A stretch of 64,000 bases of DNA. Source: Epiperipatus broadwayi (lineage: Eukaryota > Onychophora > Udeonychophora > Euonychophora > Peripatidae). The stretch covers positions 372,001 through 436,000 of the forward strand of contig JAQFVV010000157.1 in NCBI GenBank assembly GCA_028023455.1, written 5' to 3'. Shown here one piece after another: positions 48,721-60,040 of the stretch. The translations under genes and the position numbers were made by a program. The first letter of the stretch is position 1. Every line of letters begins with the position of its first letter. Under the pieces are notes generated by a model, which was not told where the DNA came from, searched no databases, and worked only from the letters and a program-made list of their open reading frames with translations.

Positions 48721-51174
48721 ATGGACTCTGTAATAAAGCCTATACTAAGGCCTAAACGCTCTAATGGGAAAAAATATATATATACTAACCTTAAAACCTC
48801 TGATGAGTCCCAAAGTTTGGATTACAACAATAAACCCTCCAAAGAACCTAAGAATAAATCTACAACGGTAGAAAGCATTTCAAATAATCAATTTCTTTCT
48901 TCTTCGACTACTAACAACCCGATAATAAAATCTATGCTAAAATCGAAACACTGTCACGTGAAAGGGGAAAATAATTCGAAATTATCTAGTGATTTCCAAA
49001 GTGTAAATGCAAAGATTGCAACCCCTAATGAACCTAAAAATAGCAGTGAAAATGTTCGAAATGATCATACCGTTAAAAAAAGTATAATTCCGCTCATAAA
49101 CTCGCGAAACAACGGGAAAACTTTGCAACAGGGGAAAAATGATGATTCCCCAATTACAGCCTCAAAAGAAAAAATGAATCACTTAGAGAATACCAAAACT
49201 TTACAAACACCATCAAAAACTAATCTATCTCCACTAAATAATCCAGAACTGGGAAAACAGATTAACAACAATAATTTATATAATAACACAAATCTAAATC
49301 TCATAAAATCTCCAAAACATTTAAAGGAAAATAAAAATTCCAAAACTACAATAATTAAACCAAATCAGAAATCGACCATAAACCATAATGATATGCACTC
49401 TCCCATTCCAAAACAATCTTCACTAAGTCACCCAGAGTTTGACAAATTCAATATCACAAGCCCTGAATACAGGGATTCAAACCAACTACCTCACAACTCT
49501 GAGCATAATAAAACAACAAGCCCAATGATGAATGAAATGACATATGCAAACAAGGTCAGAGCTAACATAATAATAAATACACATCATCAATCATCACAAC
49601 CTGATAAATACATGGAAGCAATTCGACTTTTACAAGAAATAGAAACAGAACAGTCTACATCAAACTATTCTAATCCTCAAACAACATCTACAGATAATCC
49701 TACTTGTGATATTCAGAATCATGAAATAATAAATGAACAGTTTAACCAAACCATCCCATTGCCACTCCACAAATCTCTACTCAACTATTATAATGAGTGT
49801 TCTCTCATACTTTCCACTACAGATAACTGTTTAAATCTATACACATTCCCTACATCATCACTATATGAACTATGTAAAGCACATGGCTGGTGGAAATCGA
49901 TCCATAAGATCCTCTTTCATCCAAATGAAAGATATCTTATCATCCAGTTCACAAACCAACAAGTTAAAGCTGCCTTTAGAAATAGTCATAAACTCCTAAA
50001 CAACAAATTTCTTGTCTACATTGACCTCAACCGCCCAGTTGTTTTAACAGGGCGAATTCAAAAATGTACCATGGACTTTGAAAAGGCAGACCTTCAGCGC
50101 CACTTCAAAGACTATGGCACCATTACCAAATTTCAATACCTAGTAGCAGACAACGATGATCCCACAGTATACATCAACACTGCACAATTTCAGCTAGTTC
50201 TTAAAAAAGGAATTCCATCTCAATCAGTCCCATCTCTAATTCAACATGGCGAATCTCCACTCAACATCATCTTTCGTGGCCTTCCACCCCAATGCTTCCA
50301 TTGCAGGCAGAGAGGCCATCTAAAAAAAGATTGTCAAGAGAGAAAATGCATAATATGTGGAGAAATTTGGTATAAATTCCACAAATGTGATAGCGATCAA
50401 GAAAATCAACATCTAACAAATACATACCCAAGTCTCAAGCAACAATATATCACTAGCAATACCACAGATCACACTACATCATCATCAAAAATTCCTAATG
50501 ATAAAACTTCCTTGGAAACAGAACAATTTCAACTCACTCCTGAACAGCTGCATACCAATGACAATTGCGTATCATCATCAGATACAGCAACAATCAGCCA
50601 AACAGACATGGACACCGATGCTGAACAAAGCGACACTACAGTGGCCAGCAACAGAATTCCACGTAAAAGAAAACATAAAAAAAAAAACAATAGCTCTGAA
50701 CAATCACAAGAAAGTAGCAATAGCAATGAATGTGACAATCTTCGAGATGCAACAAAGACTAATATTCCCCCACCAAATAGACCTTGTGAAAAAAAACGAA
50801 GAGACCGTTCTCCAAAAGTCACAAGTTCATATAACCTCACAAATGAAACAAAAACAATAGACCAAGATAACAACATACAACTGATTGACCCTTTGTCTCA
50901 AAATAAAGTGGCCTCATGTCAACATGAAAATGATAATGAACGCTTACTGATAGACTTATCTCCATCATTGTGGCCTATTCCTGAACCTATTCCACCAGAC
51001 CTCAACTTATCTAAGAACCTAATACAATCTGAACCTTATCATCACCCCACCAATTTGATGCTGGAACAGAATATTATGGTCTTAGAAACTGGATCACATT
51101 CCAATCAGGCAAACTCTCCCACACGAGAAAGCGGTTTCACTATCAATGATGACTTTCAACATAACATCGATTAA
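48721..51174 (+). CDS. LINE ORF1: RNA-binding zinc-knuckle protein, intact
   Basis: 817 residues, uninterrupted. ORF1 proteins of this kind coat the element's RNA and escort it to the nucleus. Residues 1-340 are low-complexity (N, S, K, T, P), probably disordered. About 345-510 are folded, with a stretch RPVVLTGRIQKCTMDFEKAD and HFKDYGTITKF like an RRM-type fold. C525-C538 form a CCHC knuckle (CFHCRQRGHLKKDC), and a second, irregular Cys/His cluster follows at C543-C556 (CIICGEIWYKFHKC). Basic patches near 647 (RKRKHKKK) and 691 (KKRRDR) could be nuclear signals; the tail is acidic. The start is the first ATG after the 5' UTR. Its end overlaps the ORF2 start by 29 nt. Smaller ORFs at 50498-50876 on either strand are shadows. 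Confidence 0.9.
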   Translation: MDSVIKPILRPKRSNGKKYIYTNLKTSDESQSLDYNNKPSKEPKNKSTTVESISNNQFLSSSTTNNPIIKSMLKSKHCHVKGENNSKLSSDFQSVNAKIATPNEPKNSSENVRNDHTVKKSIIPLINSRNNGKTLQQGKNDDSPITASKEKMNHLENTKTLQTPSKTNLSPLNNPELGKQINNNNLYNNTNLNLIKSPKHLKENKNSKTTIIKPNQKSTINHNDMHSPIPKQSSLSHPEFDKFNITSPEYRDSNQLPHNSEHNKTTSPMMNEMTYANKVRANIIINTHHQSSQPDKYMEAIRLLQEIETEQSTSNYSNPQTTSTDNPTCDIQNHEIINEQFNQTIPLPLHKSLLNYYNECSLILSTTDNCLNLYTFPTSSLYELCKAHGWWKSIHKILFHPNERYLIIQFTNQQVKAAFRNSHKLLNNKFLVYIDLNRPVVLTGRIQKCTMDFEKADLQRHFKDYGTITKFQYLVADNDDPTVYINTAQFQLVLKKGIPSQSVPSLIQHGESPLNIIFRGLPPQCFHCRQRGHLKKDCQERKCIICGEIWYKFHKCDSDQENQHLTNTYPSLKQQYITSNTTDHTTSSSKIPNDKTSLETEQFQLTPEQLHTNDNCVSSSDTATISQTDMDTDAEQSDTTVASNRIPRKRKHKKKNNSSEQSQESSNSNECDNLRDATKTNIPPPNRPCEKKRRDRSPKVTSSYNLTNETKTIDQDNNIQLIDPLSQNKVASCQHENDNERLLIDLSPSLWPIPEPIPPDLNLSKNLIQSEPYHHPTNLMLEQNIMVLETGSHSNQANSPTRESGFTINDDFQHNID

Positions 51175-54100
51175 CGTCAGAGGCATGAACTCCCTTGCCA
51201 GAATCCAAGCATTATCATTCTGGCTTAAGCATAATACACCTGATGTTCTTTGTCTCAATGAAACAAAACTTCACACACTATCTGACCAAAACATCATACA
51301 GAGAATTCAAAAATTTGGATACTTCCATTATTCCTTCTCCTCCTCTGCATCTGGTGGAGTAGCAATTCTTTTTAATAAAAAATCTAAAATAACCTTTTTC
51401 AAAATAATTCATATAGACTCTAACTGCCTCATAGCCATTATACAGGTAAATGGATGGACACTTAACATAATAAATGTTTACATGACCAAAGCATCAGATA
51501 TAATCTAAAGAATCATCCACACTATCAATGCGGTTATAAGAACTAACCCTTTTCCTGCATTGATGTTGGGTGACTTTAATCATACATATGATTCTTTTGA
51601 AAGGAGTCACGGTTCAAGTCGCTCATTGACACTTTCTCAAGTGGAAGACAGCTTTTTGATGTGTCTGCCTTCTCATTCTATTCATCACGGTTTAAGTCCC
51701 TCATTGATCTTTTATACTTTCTCTCCTTCACTTGCTCCCTTCATTGAAGCTAACCTGTGGCCTGTTGTCTTTACAGACCACATGGCACTAGAGGTCCTTA
51801 TCAGAATTGTGGATAACACACATTCATATGGCAACATTCCACGAACAATGAGGATCCTCACAAAGGAATCTGCCACTATACAACTCATCTCTGAGATTTA
51901 CATATCATTCAACTCTGCTAATATAAACACACTTTCACCATGTGATAAATGGAATAACTTCATAAATATTCTACAATCACATATTCATAAATGCACTCAA
52001 AATAATAAAGGTCCCCTCAAATTACTAAGTCAATTAGACAAGATAGCCGACACACTTAAACATTTGCCCATACAAAGGCAAAATATCCAAGAAATCACTC
52101 ACCTTAAACTACAATACAAAGCTACCCAACAATCCCTGGCTGAATACCTATCAATTAAACGAGCGCGCAGTTACTTAGCATATCAACACTGCTGGACTCG
52201 AGGTTACATCAGATGGGCCCTAGGATCCAACCAACAAAACAAGGCACCCTCATCGATCAAGATACACAATAAACAATATATCGGCCTCTCCATGCTTTCC
52301 AAAATAAGAGACTTTTACAAAAGAAAATTACAACCTATTGGTGTCACTAACATCCGTAGAGTTTTTGTTACTAACAACCCTATGGAACATAACATCACAG
52401 ATGGTGATATTCTTGACAAACTGCAATCACTCCCAGAAAGTGTCCATCCTGGCATGCATGGAATTCCCAGATTTCTACTTTTACACCTAAGAGCTTTTAC
52501 TATCCCAGTAATCCACGGAATGATAGACCTCATCGCCACTGGAAGTCATCACCTAATAAACCTATGTCCCATCTCTATGGTACCCTTTTTAAAGAAGCGA
52601 GATGCACAACCAGATCTCAATAACCTGCGTCCTATCTCGATGATTCCTCTATTGACAAAGATCATCGAGAGCATCATTAAAGACAAGATTCAATATAACA
52701 TAATTAAACAACTTTCGCGCTATCAATTTGCAAAAAAGGCACTTCAACATCTGACGCTGTCAGCCGCTTCAGACTTCTGGTCGATCATGTGCGGAGACAA
52801 AGGAAGTCCCAGCCCATTGCAGTCCAACTTGATATAGCTGGGGCATTCGACTCCGTGAGAATTGATGTTCTTCTCAGTGTTCTGGAACAGCTAAATGTAC
52901 CACCCGTATACATTCAAATGATTGAGAACCTTCTTTACAATCGGGAAGTGTTCTTGTCCCTAGATGGTCGCATTGCCCTCGGGTTTTATGCCCTACATCT
53001 CCATCCCCCAAGGTTCTCCCCTGAGTGCACTTCTCTTTGCTGCCTATATCAATCCAATGCTGTTGAACATCGAGGCCACGTTTTCTGGTATCGCTGTTCC
53101 ACTACTTAATGAGAACATCAATCACATCTCCTATATGGATGATGTAGTTGTGTTTCTTTCATCCCGTGATGAACTGGGTAAGCTAAAACAACTTCTTGAT
53201 CACCATGCCAAATTATCTGGTTTCCTTGTCAACCCAAAAAAATCAGCTATTTGGTCAATTCTTACTGGCCAGAAGATCTCTGGTGGATTTGAAGCAGCAC
53301 CACAGAAATTTCTAGGATTTCACCTATCAAAAACACCCACGGTGATGCGTAAAGAGATACAGGACTCATTATTAGAGAAAATTGAAACCACAATCGCATC
53401 TTTGTCAAAAATATACCTTTCCCTATTTGGGAAAGTAGCCCTTTTAAATGCTCTCATTCTTCCAAAAATAATATACTATTTGGCAGGGTTCATCCCCACC
53501 AAGGTATTCATCAACAAAGTAGAAACCGCCTGTAGAAAACTGTGTTGGGCGGGCCGATCACCCGTAATTAGCTTGAGAATCCTCCAAAAGCCCAAAACTT
53601 TAAATGGTCTCTCACTACACTCGCTAACTATATTCAACTTACAACGCATCCATAATGTACTCTACAACATCTTCAAGGAAAATGAACGTGCTCAATGCCC
53701 ACTTCCGGAAAAGGACATTCAACCTACTGATCGGCCACCCCCCAGAGGACGTGCCTTGCTCCTTCAACAGCAGATCAACTTTATCTTTGATAACATCAAA
53801 CCAACATCAACCCTATTTCAAAGAAAACTTGCGTATTGGGAAGTGTTTGATCTTCTTGACCATCAAAAACAGAGGATCTCCAGCTGCCTTTCAATCAACA
53901 TCCCTCGAATGATAAGGATGACCAAGCTCTGGAAGTTGCCGCCAAAAATCGTGGACTTCCTATTGAAATCGAACCTGCATGCCCTCCCAACAAATGCCTT
54001 CCTCCACTATAAAAGGGGGCAAGATATTGACCCTAATTGCACATTATGTCAAAGACAGGAAGAGACTACCGATCACTTCCTCTTCGAATGCATAACTTTG

Positions 54101-54382
54101 AACAATTTAAGAACTCATTTTCAACAAAACATGACAAGAAATCAAATTGAAATGAACCTCAAGACAGCAATTGAAAAGGGCATATTCTCTGAGATCCGGC
54201 TTTCGGCCATAATTAACTTTTCCATCTGGGCATTGCGCTGTAAGCTGGTGTTCCAGGCTGAGATCTTGAATAATATATTCACAGCATTTTGCCAAATACT
54301 AAACAAGGAAAGGGATAGAGATATGCGCACTGCTGACCCCTTCACAGCTGCACAAACCTGGGACTCCATTGCAATTGGATAG
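51146..54382 (+). pseudogene. LINE ORF2: endonuclease-reverse transcriptase, three lesions
   Basis: About 1,078 codons. The endonuclease starts NITSINVRGMN with catalytic-type E39 in LNETK, GDFN (51569-51580) and TDH (51773-51781). The distance from GDFN to TDH is 68 residues and the usual SRID-type segment is missing, so a small in-frame deletion is likely. The RT follows: NNLRPISMIP (near 52619), LDIAGAFDSVR, IPQGSPLSALLF, YMDD (53132-53143). A C-terminal CCHC finger (C54038, C54047, H54074, C54089) closes it. Breaks: a TAA at 51506-51508; a 1-nt loss in the A-run 52732-52737; a compensating 1-nt gain near 52983-52987. Outside these the frame is the same, so the breaks are few and recent. 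The pieces listed as separate ORFs at 51146-51508, 51560-52837, 52789-53109 and 52964-54382 are all this one gene. It overlaps ORF1 by 29 nt, suggesting reinitiation. Confidence 0.9.
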
Positions 54383-54697
54383 AGCTCCCCGCAACTTTGC
54401 TGTTTATTGGGTGGCTGTTGCTGTTCATCATTTCATAAAACTCAAACACGGATATTAATACTACCTACTAACAGCATCTCATTTTAATCTTCCCTGCTAT
54501 GAACTTTAGACAAATTGGGTTTCTATGGTCTATTTTTGGAACAACATACAAGTCACAAAAGTTTCCTGTGCAAACATTAACTCAAATATATCCTTTTTTT
54601 TATTTGCATGCTATTTCATAATCATTTACTTGTTTTTTTTTACTTTTTGGTCTGTATTTCTATGGTCTAAATGTACAATAAACTTGGTTTTTGAAAG
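54383..54697 (+). other. LINE 3' UTR
   Basis: 315 bp from the ORF2 stop to the target duplication, with no ORF. It ends AATAAACTTGGTTTTTGAAAG; the AATAAA is at 54677-54682, 15 bp before the element end, the normal spacing for a cleavage signal. Confidence 0.85.
54677..54682 (+). promoter_or_regulatory. LINE polyadenylation signal
   Basis: AATAAA 15 bp upstream of the 3' junction. Confidence 0.75.
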
Positions 54698-54717
54698 ATA
54701 ATATTTATTTAAGTTGT
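54698..54717. repeat. Target-site duplication of the LINE, 3' copy
   Basis: Perfect match to 48477-48496. Host sequence resumes with AATTCGGAAAT. Confidence 0.95.
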
Positions 54718-57700
54718 AATTCGGAAATATTTAAAATTTCCATCGCCTTAAATAGTCGTGTATGTGTGATTCATTTATTTAAATATATTTTGTATATTAT
54801 TTAATTTATAATTCACGTATTACGAGAAAGCTGATGTAATACCAGAGAAGGTTCTGGAGAGTAGTTAACATAACTTAAATTTAAGAAGCAAAAGAACATA
54901 CCTTGTTTCAATTTAAAATGTTTTTGTTAATTAAATAAATTTTAGCAATCCTAGATTTTAATGGAAAATATATCTATTGAATCTATTTCCAATTTAGAAA
55001 TAGAGTAGATTAATACTTTCCAGAACTTATCTCATTTTCATCTTTTAAATGTAATTTTTTTTTTTTTTTTTACAAAGGATGAGTGAAAATGCCAGGTAAT
55101 GCATTAAGAAGTTTGTAGAAAGTTTTGCTGGCATATAAATATAGTTGAATTCAATACAGGACACTCTGCTTTTACTTTTTAGAGAAGTGCTGCTAAACAA
55201 ATCCACATCACTTAAAATTTTGCTAAAATGACTTCTGAGTAGAGGGAAAAAATTTGCTTTCCCGATCTATCCAAGATTGTCTCTGTACTGCTATGCTATC
55301 ATGCCAACTCCACTCAATAACTGCTCTAATCAAATCCTAAATTAACTCTCAAAAGATGCAGACCATTATTTTATCTGAACTCTTTATTGCTGACCATATT
55401 TTAATTTTCATGTGAGTCACCCAAAGTTAATTCCGTCTATGCCACTGACATGAATTTCAACCTTCATTTATTTAACTAAAATTTATTTTAATTACAATGT
55501 AACTCTTTATCTATCTAATAATTGGCAAGGTAGTGCCAATTACAATGACTCTGTAAAATATAATGCACAAATCTATGAATTCTGATCTATAATTATATTT
55601 GCTGAGTTTCATGCTTTATCTATTTCTCCATTATTTTAATGCAGCAAACTTAAATTGTATTTTATTATAAATATGCACTATGGTTAATTTGATTTTAATA
55701 TGATAATGACTCAATCTAGTGAACCTGTATTATTCTGAGTCTCTGTCCAGGTATTATGGCATACTTAAATATAAGTCTTCTTACAAAAATAAGATTCACT
55801 TGATTGAATATTATTGTTTAATTGTGATATTTGCTTAATGGCAGACTATAAGCTGTCACCTTATGATATCAATTTCTTACCTCGCTTAGTGCTATGGATT
55901 TAATTATATTTTAATATTCTTTAGTGTAAATTTAAGGGCCTTACCTTTCTGTTTAATAATCAATCATTTGCTTGTCACACCATTATGCATTACATTGGGC
56001 TATATAATTATTTACCTATTAAGCATAGTATGTTTGTTTAATGAAGGGAACAATATTTTCCTCTTTTATATTTTGATATTCTAATTAGAATTCAAATGTT
56101 ATATTCATAACTTTAAAAATGGGTTAAATTTTGTCATGTGTTTAAGAGGGCTTTAGTTAATATATCAGTGTCATTAAGGACCTGAATATTATTTAGCTTT
56201 GCTTACTCTTGATAGCATTATTAACTGGTCTCGGATCACTTCTTTTCATGGCTTGTTCCAAAATGGGGTTTGGAAGCACTGACTCCAGTACAATGTCAGA
56301 TTGTAGTTAAGCTCTGCATGGGATAACATTGAAAAACCTGGATCATGGTACTCCCTATCAACTACTTTTCAAGTATCACCCTGTCACAAGTGCAGGCAGA
56401 CTCTTGTATCCATTAATAATTAATGAAGTCTCTTGTCCCATAGCAGACTTAATATTTCTAGAGTTATCACTTTAGTCAGCACTACCAACTTATGATTACT
56501 ATTTTAAATTGCCCTATTATATCTATAAGTCGTAATGCTGTGATCTCTATAAACCATTCTCTCTTTATTATTATTATTATATATTAGAAATGTCATCTTA
56601 AAGCTTATTTAAGCCAGCTGCCCTCTCATTTAAACAATCGTTAAATATGCTAGTAAACAACATTTATTGGTTCTATCAAATCAGAATTATGCCATTAATT
56701 GTGCAAATAAGTGATTATTCATTCCAAATAATTGATGTAACATATAATTATTGACCAAATAAAGCTTGTAATATGTATAGTAAACTGTAATTCAAATATA
56801 GTTTATATAAATGAAGCTCTATTTCATGTATATGTTAATTCCCATTTATGTATCATAGTGTTAAGATTATAAATCTGTTTAAAGTTGATATCTCCCTTCA
56901 TTAGCATATTAAGCTGCATGGTCCTGAATATACACCATATAGTAAACCATTATATATATTTAATTTCTATTTGCATATTCTTCCATCATTGTAATTCATA
57001 ATCTATAATGTCTAGTAACAATACGTAACTTGAAATACGCAAATCATTGCCAGTAATTACATAAAGCCCAGACTTTATTAATTTATATATCACATGCAAA
57101 TAAATTTATCATTTTATTTATCAAATTTGTATTAATCATTACTTAAATATTCGAACTGTCATTAATTTATTAATAAATTATTAACAGTTCATAATCAATT
57201 ACTATGTCAATCATTCTTTATCTTAATGTTGTCATATACATATACATTGTTTAAAGTTGTATATATAATTCTGCTTCTTTTAACCTCATACTAGTTGGTT
57301 GCATTCCACCAATCTTATCTTAATGTCATATTCCCTGAAGATCTCTTGTCTCTCCGCTGTGCCTCCAGGACTGGAATGAATGAAATTTCCTTTTGTTATC
57401 ATCAGAGATATTGTTCATAATATTAGAGATTTAGAGAATGAGCAAATAGGGCAGAAGTCATGATTGCTCATGACCTGTGTATCTTGGGCATGATTGGTTT
57501 CAGGGTATTTTTGCTTAGATTCTAACTCTTGTTAAATGTACATACAAACCTGACCGGTACAATATGTAAGATCATTTTAAATTCACTAAGAATATTTTTT
57601 CTTCTTTTTATAAAATTGGTATAATAATGTTCTGTTAAAAAAAAAAAAAAAAAATTAAAAAGGTATATAGAAAATGAATTTGTATAAAAAGAAATTTTAA

Positions 57701-58970
57701 TAACTGGATATAAAAAAAATTCCAAGTTGATCAAGATTGGAAGAGCATGTGTTTTCTTATTCACTATTGGGAGAGCAAAAAAATCATGATAACATTAATA
57801 AATTATTACTTTTTAATCAATAATGCAGTTAAAAAAATGTATAAAGAAAAACAAATCACGGTTCTCTTATACTATATTGAAAATTGTATGAACAGGCAAA
57901 ATGTCATTCATACAATTACCATGAATTGATGCTGACTTGAGATAAATGCAGAAGAAAATATAATAAATTTTTATAATAAAATATAAAAATATGCTATGCC
58001 TGTATATAACACCTCATAATAATTTGAAAATGTTAAAAAAAGTATCTATTCTTGAAATGTTATATATTCAACTTATTATAATTAAAATATGTTTGTTATT
58101 TTTTTCTGAATTTATGATGTATACCATAAAATATAATTTGATGGAATATTGAACAAAATAACAGTTAAGTTCACTTTCCAAATTGCCAATTGAAAACTAA
58201 TTTTTTAAAAAAATTGGTATATTTTTCAAATTTTTCTCCATAGCTCCATATTTCATTATTGCACTATTTTATAAATCTTTAGTTGTTACACACTTTTAGA
58301 TTTTGAAATTATTTACATATTATTACAAAATTACGGTTTTAATCTAATCGACACTATACCTCTGCACAATAGGAAACAATGATAACATTTTTTGCCGTTT
58401 TTTTTTTTTTTTTAAAAAAATCTGTTGAATCAAAAATAGATCATAGCTATGGTTTTTATTTTATTTTATATATAAAATACGACTGGTTTTTTTTGTTATA
58501 CAAATACTATTAAACACTATTTCATTTGCATTCCATTTTGTATTTATGTATTTTAAATTTAGGATTAGTACATATTTTACATTTTAAGAGTGAGAACAGC
58601 TTTTAAATAGCTTTTTGTAAGTCAAAGGCTTCTTCAAAAAGTCCCTCAACAAGAAACAAGGGAAAAGGTAATACTCATCAAGCTGCTATCAGTTTTTCGT
58701 TATTTTCCTCTTAAGCTAAAAATAAGTAGACATTACAAATTAATATGGATAAGTTAGGTGCTAAATATATGAAAGAAAAAACTTAAGCTTGCTTGTGTGA
58801 GGTTAAGAATTCATAAAATTCTCCGTCTAGAACCTTTGCTCATGAATATATAAATCAATACTTTTTCTAATGAACTTCTATTAACAAAAACTAAAAGTTG
58901 TAAATGTAAAAACAATATATATATATACATCACTTTATCAAATTTTCTCGTTAATGAAATAATTTTATTC
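54718..58970. other. AT-rich intergenic DNA, no gene seen
   Basis: About 4.2 kb without supported coding or recognised elements. A slightly GC-richer, ORF-less patch near 56200-56470 is unassigned. The 16-18-base homopolymer runs near 55057 and 57638 are ordinary. Confidence 0.55.
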
Positions 58971-58987
58971 GGGGGGGGGGGGGGGGG
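58971..58987. repeat. G17 homopolymer
   Basis: Seventeen G bases in DNA that is otherwise nearly all A and T. It could form a G-quadruplex. Length may be uncertain because of sequencing. Confidence 0.9.
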
Positions 58988-59356
58988 ACATTTACTAATG
59001 GTTCTAACAAACCTTATTGGCCATCCTCAGAATTTTCAAATATTTTACTAATAAATAAGACAAAATTAGAAATTAATTCTAAGAATAGCTAATAGAATTT
59101 GACCAAAATGTTAACAATTGTTGTTTTGTGTACAAAATTCTTCCATTAATAAAAGTATACAGCAGTTTATGTTTAATAGTTTATGATTATTTGCACATGG
59201 AAAAAAAAAAGAAGTTTGAAAGACGATGATTACATTTTTGCACTTTACATATATATTTATATATTTAAACATGCATATAGACTTAGGAAAAATAATAAAA
59301 AAATATTTGTTACCATTATTAATAATATTGTGAATATTAAGCTGTCTATCGTTAAG
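58988..59356. other. AT-rich intergenic DNA, no gene seen
   Basis: Nothing recognised between the G-run and the SINE. Confidence 0.5.
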
Positions 59357-59365
59357 AAAAATCTC

Positions 59366-59481
59366 TCTTTTTTTTTTTCCATATGTCAAACCACCGTCCG
59401 GGAGGCGAACCCACAACCATCTGCAAACAACTACTTGCTTGCAAGGTAGCTGCGATGACCTCTCGGCTAACAACGCTTGAC
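59366..59481 (-). mobile_element. Full-length tRNA-derived SINE, best copy
   Basis: 116 bp flanked by a 9-bp duplication, AAAAATCTC, at 59357-59365 and 59482-59490. On the minus strand: start GTCAAGCGTTG, A box TTAGCCGAGAGGTC, B box GGGTTCGCCTCCC, tail GACATATGG plus an A-run. The A box is of the leucine/serine tRNA type. It serves as the reference copy for the other three. Frames crossing it on both strands are chance. Confidence 0.9.
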
Positions 59482-59789
59482 AAAAATCTCATTTTTAAAG
59501 AGAAAACAGTGAAATATACAGACTTCTTAACCAAAGTTGAAGAATGTGACCCACATAATGGAGATCACATAAATTTGTTAAATCATTATCTGATTACATG
59601 AGCTATATGAATCAGAGAATGTTACTTTGAAAGATAACAATGTTATCTAGAAATGATATTTCCTACAAGAGATAAATCAACTGTGATGAATTCACACAGA
59701 TTAATGATTAGATCAAGAGAATACAATGATCTCAATTACATTCCACAATTGAAAGAAGGCAATCTTGATTACAAGTTTATTTTGGATAT
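59482..59789 (+). other. Possible decayed exon or coding trace
   Basis: Plus frames give a protein-like stretch KEKTVKYTDFLTKVEECDPH then NGDHINLLNHYL (about 59500-59600) and, in another frame, MIFPTRDKSTVMNSHRLMIR then YNDLNYIPQLKEGNLDYKFI (59653-59790). It looks like real ancient protein sequence, but I cannot assign it and no splice sites are evident. Confidence 0.3.
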
Positions 59790-60040
59790 AATAAACACCT
59801 CCACACTTCCCCATTCTTTTCAAATTCATATAAATAAAGATATAATAAAAGATAAATGGTCCCACACCTCCCCATTCTTTTCAAATTCATATAAATAAAG
59901 ATATAATAAAAGACAAATGACTATTTGTCTTTTATTATATCTTTATTTATATAAATTTGGACCATTTGTCTTTTATTATATCTTTATTTATATGAATTTG
60001 AAAAGAATGGGGAAGTGTGGAGGTGTTTATTATACCTATA
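59790..60040. repeat. Foldback of a doubled ~60-bp unit
   Basis: A unit containing TTCTTTTCAAATTCATATAA then AGATATAATAAAAGAYAAATG occurs twice in direct order (about 59800-59868 and 59868-59921). It occurs twice again inverted (about 59926-60040), so the whole folds on itself around ACTATTTG. Confidence 0.9.

Larger units (their letters stand above)
48497..54697 (+). mobile_element. Complete non-LTR retrotransposon (L1/Tx1-like), 6.2 kb
   Basis: Bounded by a perfect 20-bp target duplication: 224-bp 5' UTR, ORF1 (48721-51174), ORF2 (51146-54382, broken), 315-bp 3' UTR with AATAAA. The element ends TTTTTGAAAG without a poly(A) or clear microsatellite tail. Two ORFs, a zinc-knuckle ORF1, and an apurinic-type endonuclease plus RT plus C-terminal CCHC finger in ORF2, without RNase H, fit the L1/Tx1 group. 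It is clearly less AT-rich than its host DNA. The perfect duplication and complete 5' end indicate a recent full-length insertion. Clade placement is from domain layout only. Confidence 0.9.

Noticed and set aside
50498-50876. ORFs of 115-120 codons inside LINE ORF1 on either strand
   Set aside because: Shadows of the intact ORF1 frame.
52315-54369. Minus-strand ORFs inside LINE ORF2
   Set aside because: Antisense shadows of the RT frame.
59366-59481. Functional tRNA gene
   Set aside because: A and B boxes are present but the acceptor stem does not close, there is an A-run tail and a target duplication, and three more copies exist; it is a SINE.
59111-59601. Four overlapping ORFs around 59.1-59.6 kb
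   Set aside because: They cross the full-length SINE on both strands in several frames; only a short trace near 59500-59600 looks protein-like.
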